A DNA stretch of 64,000 nucleotides from Microbispora oryzae (GTDB lineage Bacteria > Actinomycetota > Actinomycetes > Streptosporangiales > Streptosporangiaceae). Shown piece by piece: positions 57,781 to 64,000 of the stretch (within the stretch, counting starts at the first letter, position 1; every line of letters begins with the position of its first letter). The notes below the pieces were generated by a model that worked only from the letters and a program-made list of their open reading frames with translations, did not search any database and was not told where the DNA came from. Location: NCBI RefSeq assembly GCF_017896165.1, contig NZ_JAFCNB010000026.1, forward strand, positions 17,581 to 81,580, in the 5' to 3' direction. The translations under genes were made by a program, and so were the position numbers.

Positions 57781-58524
57781 TCAGGGGCCGAGCGGATCGG
57801 TCCCGTCCCACGTCCCCTCGCTCGCGTACGGGACGAACCGGGCGAACAACTCTTCGGAGTACCAGTCGTCGGCCCTGACGCGGCCGATCACCCGCCGATG
57901 CTCCGTTCCCTCATAGGCGAAGGCGCGGACGGCGGCGGCGTCCCGCCACAGCGAGAAGGTGGCCTGGCGGGCCAGCGGCCACTCGCCGATCCCGACCGAC
58001 GCCAGGCATCCCTCCTGGACCCGCAGCAGCGCGTCGACGCGGGGAACCGATCGATAGAACGCCACCAGCCGGGACGGCCTGATCGACGCCCGGGTGAGCA
58101 CCGCGACCGGCCCGCCCGGCCCTACGCGCCGCCCCGCCGCCTCGGCCGCCTCGGCCGCGCTCATCGCGCCCGCCGGGTCCACCGCGTCCGCCCGGCTCCC
58201 GGCCCCGGCGAACGGGTCCGTCCCGCCCCACCGGCCGCGGGAGCCGATCGGCGCCAGCCGCACCTGCCACGACTCCGCCGCGTCCCGCCGCCAGCGGGCC
58301 GGGATCGGCGACCGCTCCAGGAAGTCGCGCAGCGCCCGCTCGTCCCGCCAGACCGCGAGCAGCGCCCATCGGCGCAGGTCGGCGCCGAGCGTCATCGAGC
58401 GCCCCCGCCCGGTGCCCAGCAGCCGCCAGAACGTCAGGCCGTCCGTGCGGCGCAGCAGCGGCCGGTCGAACGCCATGCGCCGCATGGCTCCCCGATCCGC
58501 ATACCTGTTGAGGTGAAAGCTCAC
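57781..58524 (-). CDS. crtA: Spheroidene monooxygenase (CrtA)-like protein
   Basis: A 247-residue CrtA-family protein. CrtA adds a keto group at C-2 of acyclic carotenoids. The diagnostic start [19 protein letters not shown] and [16 protein letters not shown] are present. The protein is an internal duplication of two ferredoxin-like halves: each has a (V/S)-x-W-RDE/RDA segment and ends WGGTDPF or WDGTDPL. It is antisense to its neighbours: its stop faces plsX (5 bp), and its GTG (58522-58524) is one base from the plsY-like ATG. GGGGA with a 5-nt spacer selects this GTG. Confidence 0.82.
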   Translation of the reverse strand: MSFHLNRYADRGAMRRMAFDRPLLRRTDGLTFWRLLGTGRGRSMTLGADLRRWALLAVWRDERALRDFLERSPIPARWRRDAAESWQVRLAPIGSRGRWGGTDPFAGAGSRADAVDPAGAMSAAEAAEAAGRRVGPGGPVAVLTRASIRPSRLVAFYRSVPRVDALLRVQEGCLASVGIGEWPLARQATFSLWRDAAAVRAFAYEGTEHRRVIGRVRADDWYSEELFARFVPYASEGTWDGTDPLGP

Positions 58525-58525
58525 G

Positions 58526-59122
58526 ATGGTCCCCATGCTCGTCGCGGTCATCGGCGGCTACCTTCTCGGCTCGATACCGGTGGCCGTGCTCGTGGCCCGG
58601 GCGCACGGGTTCGACCCGCGCGAGGTCGGCGACCGCAACCCCGGCTTCTGGAACATGCGGGAACGGCTCGGCTCCCGCGCCGCCGCGCCGGTCCTCGCCG
58701 GAGACACGCTGAAGGGGACGCTGGCCGGCCTGCTCGGTCTCCTGGCGGGCGGTCCCCACGTCTCCTGGCTGGGCGTGCCCTCCGGCCCCGGCCTGCCCGC
58801 GCTGTACCTGGCGGTGGCCGCCGCGATGTGCGGGCACGCCTGGCCGGTGTTCGCCCGTTTCCGGGGCGGCCGCTCCGTCCTCACCTTCGCCGGGGGTTTC
58901 GCCGTCATCTGCCCGCCCGCGTTCGCGCTGGCGCTCGCCCTGCTCTCACTGGCCGGGACGGCGGCCCGGTCGTCCGCGGCCGGCGCCAGAATCGCCTTCT
59001 TCGCCTGCCCGGTCCTCCAGGCGCTGTTCACCCCGATCGGCCAGGTCGCCGCGACCGGGGCGCTGATGTGCCTCATCGGCCTGCGGTTCGGCCAGGCCGC
59101 GCTGACCGGCCGCCGTACGTGA
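58526..59122 (+). CDS. plsY: PlsY-like acyl-phosphate acyltransferase paralogue
   Basis: A 198-residue polytopic membrane protein of the PlsY family, which normally moves an acyl group from acyl-phosphate to glycerol 3-phosphate. Motif 1 [10 protein letters not shown] is kept. The glycine-rich motif GSGNxGxxN reads GDRNPGFWN, and GHxFPxFxxFxGGKGxAT reads [18 protein letters not shown]. Ser, Arg and His of the catalytic motifs remain. Together with the plsX paralogue it forms a complete acyl-phosphate route. I infer a carotenoid-glycoside acceptor instead of glycerol 3-phosphate. Its last 50 bp overlap the glycosyltransferase gene on the other strand. Confidence 0.8.
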   Translation: MVPMLVAVIGGYLLGSIPVAVLVARAHGFDPREVGDRNPGFWNMRERLGSRAAAPVLAGDTLKGTLAGLLGLLAGGPHVSWLGVPSGPGLPALYLAVAAAMCGHAWPVFARFRGGRSVLTFAGGFAVICPPAFALALALLSLAGTAARSSAAGARIAFFACPVLQALFTPIGQVAATGALMCLIGLRFGQAALTGRRT

Positions 59123-60230
59123 CGGGAGCGGCGCGGCCCGGTCTGGGGTAGGTGCGGCCGCGCCAGGTGCGGACCGGCCACAGGGTGGCGGCCGACACCC
59201 GGACGGCGGCGGCCGGGTCGAGCAGCGCCGACAGGGCGATCCCGGGGCCCGGCCGCGCGTAGCTGCCGCGCAGCGCGCCCGACAGCAGCAGCCGTATCGC
59301 GATCAGCGCCAGGTCGAGCCGGGTCGGCCGGCCGGCGGCCAGGCGGAGCACGGGGAGCGCGCCGGCCAGCCAGAGCACCGCCAGATCGGCCGCCTGCCAG
59401 GCGGGGGACGTGACGTCGCCTAGGGGCAGCGACCGCCCCCACTCCCGCCACACGTCCGCCGCGGACTCGTGCATGTCGACCCGGAGCAGATCACCGGCGT
59501 CGAGGAACCCGACGGCCCATCCGCGGGCGGCGAGCGTCCGGGCCAGCGCCACATCGTCGGTCATGTGCCCGCGCACCAGCGCGAAGCCGTCGGCCCTCAG
59601 CATGGCGTCGCGGCGGAACGCGAGGCACTGGCCGTTGGCCAGCACCCGGTGCGGCGCCGGAGGGGACGGCGGGCCGATCGGGCCGAACCGGTAGACCAGC
59701 GTGGCGAGGAACGACGCGTGCAGCGCCTGCTCGGCGAGTCCTTCGCAGACGAACGTCGGCCCGGCGCTGACCAGGTCGAACCCGTCGACGGCGGCGGCCA
59801 GCGCGCTCAGCAGGCCGGGCGCGGGCCGCGCGTCCGCGTCGAGGGTCACCACCACGTCGCCGCGCGCCCGCCGCACCCCCTGGCGCAGTGCCCACTGCTT
59901 GCCGATCCACCCGGGCGGCGGTGGCGTCCCGGCGACGACTGTCGCGCCCAGCCCGGCCGCCAGCGCGGCGGTGCCGTCGGAGGACTCGTCGTCGACCACG
60001 ATCACCTCGGCGGCCGCGGGGTCGGCCAGCAACGCCCGCAGGCAGGGGCCGATCCGGTGCTCCTCGTCCCGCGCCGGGATCACCACCGACACCGGCGGGC
60101 CGCCGGAGGCCGCCGTCGGCGGAGTGAGCGGAGGCAGGCGGCGGCGTCCCCGCACCAGCCGTATCACGACGGTGAGGGCGGCGGCGGCCTGGGCGGCGGT
60201 GAGCGCCCTCGCCCCGAAGCCGGCCGTCAC
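59073..60230 (-). CDS. GT2 glycosyltransferase, CrtQ-like
   Basis: A 385-residue family 2 glycosyltransferase. An N-terminal hydrophobic segment precedes the GT-A core with SVVIPARDEEHRIG, VVDDESSDGT, the metal-binding DADARP and the catalytic-region TDDVALARTLAARGW. C-terminal membrane segments follow (about 275-340). The pattern resembles CrtQ of staphyloxanthin synthesis, which glucosylates a carotenoid acid. GTG 60228-60230 is selected by GGGGAGG (5-nt spacer) and overlaps the desaturase stop by four bases. It likely glycosylates the tertiary hydroxyl made by CruF (inference). Confidence 0.82.
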   Translation of the reverse strand: MTAGFGARALTAAQAAAALTVVIRLVRGRRRLPPLTPPTAASGGPPVSVVIPARDEEHRIGPCLRALLADPAAAEVIVVDDESSDGTAALAAGLGATVVAGTPPPPGWIGKQWALRQGVRRARGDVVVTLDADARPAPGLLSALAAAVDGFDLVSAGPTFVCEGLAEQALHASFLATLVYRFGPIGPPSPPAPHRVLANGQCLAFRRDAMLRADGFALVRGHMTDDVALARTLAARGWAVGFLDAGDLLRVDMHESAADVWREWGRSLPLGDVTSPAWQAADLAVLWLAGALPVLRLAAGRPTRLDLALIAIRLLLSGALRGSYARPGPGIALSALLDPAAAVRVSAATLWPVRTWRGRTYPRPGRAAPVTYGGRSARPGRTAGR

Positions 60231-61690
60231 CACCGCCTCCCCTTCGCGAGGTCCGCGCTCACCAGCCCGGCGACGATCCGGCCGCCCATCGCGACCAACG
60301 GCAGGCCGCCCCCTGGGTGCGCGGTGCCCCCGACGAGGTAGAGGCCGCGCCGCGGTCCCCGGTTGCCGGGACGGCGGAAGGGGGCGAGGGGCCCGCCGTA
60401 CGCTCCGCCGTAGATCGCGCCGCCCCAGGCCCGGTAGCGGTCACGGATGTCGGCCGGAGTGAAGAGGTCGAGGAACCGTACCCGGCCGGCCAGGTCGTGC
60501 CCCCTGGCCGCGAGCCGGTCGAGGACCAGGTCCGCGTACGCCTCGGGCGGCATCGGCCAGCGCGCCGGGTCTCCGGCCGGGACGTTCACCAGCATCACCC
60601 AGTTCTCCGCGCCGTCGGGAGCCTGCGTGGGGTCGTGGACGGCGGAGCAGCCGATGTAGACCGTCGGGTCCTCGGGCGGACGCCTCCGCTCGAAGATGTC
60701 GGCGAACTCGCGGCGGTAGTCGGCGGAGAACACCACAGAGTGGTGCGGCAGCGCCTCGGTCCTGCCGTCGACGGCCGCGAGCAACAGGAGGGCCGAGGAG
60801 GACAGGCCGAGCCTCGCGACGCGGCGCAGCCGCGCCCGGTCGGGCAGCAGGTGGCCGTACAGCTCGGCCGCGTCGGCGTTGACGACGACGACGTCGGCGC
60901 CGACACGCTCGCCGCCGCGCAGACGCACCCCGCGGACCCGATCCCGGCCGGCCGTGATCCGCGCGACCTCGACGCCCGTGCCGACCTCGACGCCGGCCTT
61001 CCCGAGCAGCTCCGCCAGGGCCCCGGCCAGCCTCGGCAGCCCGCCGGGCACGTACCAGCCGCCCTCGCCGTGCTCGATCGCGGGGATGCACCCGAGCGCG
61101 GCCGGCGCCCGGTAGGGGTTCGACCCCGCGTAGGTGGCGTAGCGGTTCACGTACTGGCGGAGGCGGACGTCCCCGAAGTAGCCGCGCGCCAGCGAGTCGA
61201 GGGTGCGTCCCGGAGCCACGGCGCGCAGGTCGCCAAGGCGCGCACCGCTCGGCCGGGACACGAGGTCGCGGGGACTCCCGATGAGCGGCCCGGCGAAGAA
61301 GGCGCGCCGGGATGCCTCCAGGCAGCCCCGGGCCCATCGGTGGAAGGCCAGCCAGTGCGCTCCCTCGCCCGGCGCGAGCCGTTCGACCTCCGCCGCCGTC
61401 CGTCCCGCGTCACGGTAGGTCGGCAGCACCGAGCCGTCGGCGAAACGGTACCGGCACAGCTCGTCGAGCTGGGCGAACTCCATCCGGACGCCGAGGTCGC
61501 GGAACAGGCCGGGCAGTGTCAGCAGGGAGGGGCCCAGGGAGAAGGTGAACCCGTCGCGCCGGTGCTCGGCCAGTTTGCCCCCCAGGTGGGGCAGGCGCTC
61601 GTACAGGCGGACCCGGTGCCCGTCCCGGGCGAGCAGAAGCGCGGCGACCATGCCCCCGACGCCGCCCCCGACGACGATCACCTCCGCCAT
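60227..61690 (-). CDS. CrtD/CrtI-family carotenoid desaturase
   Basis: A 487-residue second member of the CrtI family: FAD motif VIVVGGGVGGMVAALLLARDG, FSLGPSLLTLPGLFRDLG, and a C-terminal LYLVGGTAHPGGGLPLVAMG. Placed directly after a cruF gene (13-bp overlap), it is best read as a 3,4-desaturase (CrtD) acting on 1-hydroxy acyclic carotenoids. An oxidising role (CrtP/CrtO type) is the alternative. GGAGG with a 5-nt spacer selects ATG 61688-61690. Confidence 0.82.
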   Translation of the reverse strand: MAEVIVVGGGVGGMVAALLLARDGHRVRLYERLPHLGGKLAEHRRDGFTFSLGPSLLTLPGLFRDLGVRMEFAQLDELCRYRFADGSVLPTYRDAGRTAAEVERLAPGEGAHWLAFHRWARGCLEASRRAFFAGPLIGSPRDLVSRPSGARLGDLRAVAPGRTLDSLARGYFGDVRLRQYVNRYATYAGSNPYRAPAALGCIPAIEHGEGGWYVPGGLPRLAGALAELLGKAGVEVGTGVEVARITAGRDRVRGVRLRGGERVGADVVVVNADAAELYGHLLPDRARLRRVARLGLSSSALLLLAAVDGRTEALPHHSVVFSADYRREFADIFERRRPPEDPTVYIGCSAVHDPTQAPDGAENWVMLVNVPAGDPARWPMPPEAYADLVLDRLAARGHDLAGRVRFLDLFTPADIRDRYRAWGGAIYGGAYGGPLAPFRRPGNRGPRRGLYLVGGTAHPGGGLPLVAMGGRIVAGLVSADLAKGRRW

Positions 61691-62508
61691 CGACGCCTCC
61701 ACGCGAGCAGCGCGAGCGCCCCCATCGCGGCGCCGCCCACGGCGGCGACCAGCGGGTCGGGCGGCCGGAACACGGCGGCGAAGCCGATCGTCTCCATCAC
61801 GGCCATCACCGTGTAGAGGACCACCAGTCCCGTGCTCCCCCGATCCGCTCCCGTCCCGCCCGGCGCCCCCATGAGGACGTCGATCGCCAGCACGACCAGC
61901 GCCGACACCAGCAGCCAGCCGGCGAAGTTGCCGAGCGGGACGCCGCGGTACGGCCCCGGGTCGGCCCAGACCCACAGGCCGAGACGCGTCATCTGCGGGT
62001 CGAGGAACAGGTCCCAGGCGGTCAGAGCGACGGCGCCCAGCGCGACGCGTGCCGCCCGGGAGCCTGGGGCGACGCGACGGCCGACCGCGTGCGCCGCGAG
62101 CCCCATCCCGCTCCAGGCGAGGGCCACCACGACGGGCACCCCGCCCGGCCGTGGCCACAGCGCGTCCGTGTAGCGGTAGTCGCCGAACGGCAGCCCGGTG
62201 CGGACCCCCGCCCACTCGGCGGCGTACCCGACGGCGAACGCGGCGCCGAACGCCGCCCCGGCCCTCGACGCGGACCGGGCCGCCGCGGCGAACGCGAGGG
62301 CGGCCGCCGCCAGCAGGACGACGACCGCACCGACAAGCCGCAGGTCCCCGGAGTGGAGCCCCGACACCACCTGGGCCACCACCATGCCGGCCAGCAGGAC
62401 GGCCCCGGCCGCCTCCGGCCCCGGTCTCCCCCGGCGCGCGGCGGCCCGGGACGACGGGTCCGGCCGGCCGCCACCCACCCCTTCCCCGGGGATCTCCCAC
62501 GTCTCCAC
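61678..62508 (-). CDS. cruF: Carotenoid 1,2-hydratase CruF
   Basis: A 276-residue membrane protein of the DUF422/CruF family, with about seven helices. The family signatures EWAGVRTGLPFGDYRYTD and WDLFLDPQMTRLGLW are present. CruF adds water across the 1,2 double bond of acyclic carotenoids, giving the hydroxyl that is later glycosylated. The start is GTG 62506-62508 with a weak ribosome site. It leads the minus-strand cruF-crtD-glycosyltransferase operon. Confidence 0.87.
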   Translation of the reverse strand: METWEIPGEGVGGGRPDPSSRAAARRGRPGPEAAGAVLLAGMVVAQVVSGLHSGDLRLVGAVVVLLAAAALAFAAAARSASRAGAAFGAAFAVGYAAEWAGVRTGLPFGDYRYTDALWPRPGGVPVVVALAWSGMGLAAHAVGRRVAPGSRAARVALGAVALTAWDLFLDPQMTRLGLWVWADPGPYRGVPLGNFAGWLLVSALVVLAIDVLMGAPGGTGADRGSTGLVVLYTVMAVMETIGFAAVFRPPDPLVAAVGGAAMGALALLAWRRRWRR

Positions 62509-62567
62509 ACTGGGTGATTCGAGCGTGGGCCCCGGATCAGATGCACCGATTCAAGGGCGGCTGAGGA

Positions 62568-63545
62568 TCACCAGCGGTGGTGCACCTGGGGGCGGATCAG
62601 CTCGTCGTAGATCTCCCGGACCGCGGCCAGCGTCTCCGCCGAAAGCGGGGCGAATGCGGCCGCGGCCGCGTTGGCCCGCGCCTGCTCCGGGTTGCGGGCG
62701 CCGGGGATGACGACGCTCACCCCCTGCTGGTCGATCAGCCAGCGCAGGGCGAACTGCGCCATGGTCATGCCCTCCGGCACCAGCGGCCTGAGCCGGTCGA
62801 CGGCTTGCAGGCCGACGCCGTACTCGACGCCGGAGAACGTCTCGCCGACGTCGAAGGACTCGCCCTGACGGTTGTAGTTGCGGTGGTCGTCCTCGGCGAA
62901 CACCGTCTGCGGGCCGTACTTGCCCGACAGCAGGCCACTGGCGAGCGGGACCCGCGCGATGATGCCGACGCCGGCTTTCTCCGCCGCGGGCAGGACCTCG
63001 TCGAGCGGCTTGAGCCGGAAGGCGTTCAGGATGATCTGCACGCTCGCGACGTTCGGCCGGGCGATCGCGGTCAGCGCCTCGGAGACGGTCTCCACGCTCA
63101 CGCCGTAGGCGGCGATGGCGCCCTCCGCGACCAGGGTGTCGAGGCCGTCGAACACCTCGTCGATCTCGAAGACCGGGCTCGGCGGGCAGTGGAGCTGCAC
63201 CAGGTCGAGCGTGTCCACACCCAGGTTGGCGCGGGAACGGTCGGTCCAGGCGCGGAAGTTGTCCAGGGTGTACGCCTCAGGCGTCTGCGCGACCCGGCGG
63301 CCCATCTTGGTGGCCACCGTCAGGCCCGGCCGCTCCTCGATCAGCCTGCCGATGATCTTTTCGCTGCGGCCGTCGCCGTACACGTCGGCGGTGTCGATGA
63401 ACGTCACCCCGGCGTCGACCGCCGCGTGCAGCGTCGCGAGGGCGTCGTCCTCGCTCACCTCGCCCCAGTCGGCACCGAGCTGCCAGGCCCCCAGCCCGAC
63501 GACGCCAACCTGCCTGCCCAGCCTGTCCATTACCCGCTGTTCCAT
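62568..63545 (-). CDS. Aldo/keto reductase
   Basis: A 325-residue NADPH-dependent (beta/alpha)8 oxidoreductase. The catalytic tetrad is visible: Asp and Tyr in DTADVYGDG, Lys in VATKMGRR and His in VQLHCPP. NADP-binding residues lie near the C terminus in VVIPGARNPEQARANA. The start ATG 63543-63545 begins MEQRVMDRLGRQVGVVGLG; its ribosome site is poor. It is 59 bp from cruF on the same strand. A role in the carotenoid pathway is possible but unsupported; it may be general detoxification. Confidence 0.88.
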   Translation of the reverse strand: MEQRVMDRLGRQVGVVGLGAWQLGADWGEVSEDDALATLHAAVDAGVTFIDTADVYGDGRSEKIIGRLIEERPGLTVATKMGRRVAQTPEAYTLDNFRAWTDRSRANLGVDTLDLVQLHCPPSPVFEIDEVFDGLDTLVAEGAIAAYGVSVETVSEALTAIARPNVASVQIILNAFRLKPLDEVLPAAEKAGVGIIARVPLASGLLSGKYGPQTVFAEDDHRNYNRQGESFDVGETFSGVEYGVGLQAVDRLRPLVPEGMTMAQFALRWLIDQQGVSVVIPGARNPEQARANAAAAAFAPLSAETLAAVREIYDELIRPQVHHRW

Positions 63546-63603
63546 GGGCCCGATCGTAGTCGCGGGCGGCGGACGGCACGGCAACGGGCCGCGGACGCCC
63601 GGC

Positions 63604-63639
63604 CCCCGCCGGAGAGTGGAACGCGTCCCATCGGCGGGG
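63604..63639. terminator. Hairpin after the GH1 gene
   Basis: An 8-bp stem (CCCCGCCG 63604-63611 with CGGCGGGG 63632-63639) around a 20-nt loop that can itself pair partly. It starts 9 nt beyond the beta-glucosidase stop. Confidence 0.5.
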
Positions 63640-63648
63640 TCACGGGGC

Positions 63649-64000
63649 TCAGCAGCCGGCCGCGATGTGGTCTCGGAGCCAGTGGAAACCCGTCGCCGGA
63701 GTGCGCACCCGCGTCCGATAGTCCACCCGCGACCGCCGGGTGCCGGTGTTCCCCTCGAACCTCAGCACCACGTCCTCAAGCGGCGACCAGCAGAAGTATC
63801 CCCTCGCCGGGCCGCCCGGCGTGTCCGGGTCGGCCTCGGCGGGGCCCCTGAGCCCCTGGTAGGGGTAACCGGACCGGCCGGTGTCCTCCAGGACGCCGTC
63901 GTCGCCGTAGCCGTTCTCGGTGACGTAGATCGGGGGCAGGTGGGGATAGCGCCCGGCCAGGCCGACGAGGGTGTCGTACAGGCCCTCGGGCTCCACCGTC
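63649..64000 (-). CDS. GH1 beta-glucosidase, C-terminal part (cut by window edge)
   Basis: The last 117 codons of a family 1 glycoside hydrolase; the gene continues beyond the right edge. The nucleophile Glu lies in PIYVTENGYGDDG. The barrel end reads GYFCWSPLEDVVLRFEG where the family has GYF-x-WSLLDNFEW, and RVRTPATGFHWLRDHI matches the usual C terminus. The altered aglycone-site segment (LEDVVLRFEG) suggests a substrate preference unlike cellobiose; that is inference. The GTG at 63994-63996 is internal and not the true start. Confidence 0.85.
   Translation of the reverse strand, partial: TVEPEGLYDTLVGLAGRYPHLPPIYVTENGYGDDGVLEDTGRSGYPYQGLRGPAEADPDTPGGPARGYFCWSPLEDVVLRFEGNTGTRRSRVDYRTRVRTPATGFHWLRDHIAAGC

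Overview
This window is a high-GC chromosomal segment of an actinomycete. Four things point there: the extreme G/C bias at third codon positions, the many GTG/TTG starts with GGAGG-type ribosome sites, four-base GTGA/ATGA gene overlaps, and blocks of gene order typical of Actinobacteria. Those blocks are infC-rpmI-rplT-methyltransferase-kinase-pheST; alaS-ruvX-mltG-aroE; ruvCAB-yajC-secDF-apt-rel; hisS-aspS; and pgsA1-patA-pimA. Phosphatidylinositol mannoside genes and the protein sequences suit the Streptosporangiales/Streptomycetales side of the phylum. The genus cannot be fixed from sequence reading alone. No gene-free stretch exceeds 300 bases, and I see no tRNA, rRNA, CRISPR array, insertion sequence or phage gene.

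Region 1 (1-16,700, nearly all minus strand) is translation and cell-wall housekeeping. The order of transcription is rarA, two small membrane proteins, alaS, ruvX, two tandem mltG copies and aroE, then a separately promoted infC-rpmI-rplT operon. A TrmH-type methyltransferase, a soluble PAS histidine kinase and pheST follow. The infC leader holds a well-formed attenuator: a five-codon reading frame with its own ribosome site runs through a terminator hairpin with a T5 tract, and infC itself seems to start at AUC.

Region 2 (16,800-38,400) carries two exported cyclophilins and hisS-aspS. Next comes the stringent-response and secretion block: rel, apt, secF, secD, yajC, ruvB, ruvA, ruvC. It continues with an Eis-like acetyltransferase, a YebC regulator and the PLP synthase genes pdxT and pdxS, which are split by a MarR gene. 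A DUF3048 lipoprotein closes the region.

Region 3 (38,500-51,700) makes the phosphatidylinositol/PIM lipid anchor (pgsA1, patA, pimA and a LemA-like protein). A plus-strand group (EF-G-like GTPase, GHL10 glycosidase, phosphatase-like membrane protein) sits between these genes and the HIT and thrS genes that often neighbour them.

Region 4 (51,900-63,600) is the accessory highlight: a light-regulated-type carotenoid cluster. A MarR protein (LitQ-like), an ECF sigma factor (LitS-like) and a MerR/B12-domain protein (LitR-like) stand beside crtI and crtB. Further on are a CrtA-like ketolase, CruF hydratase, CrtD-like desaturase and a CrtQ-like glycosyltransferase, which predict an acyclic, oxygenated, glycosylated carotenoid. 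Embedded with them are divergent PlsX and PlsY paralogues, the acyl-phosphate enzymes of phospholipid synthesis. My inference is that they supply and transfer the fatty acyl group of a carotenoid glycoside ester. An aldo/keto reductase and the 3' end of a GH1 beta-glucosidase finish the window.
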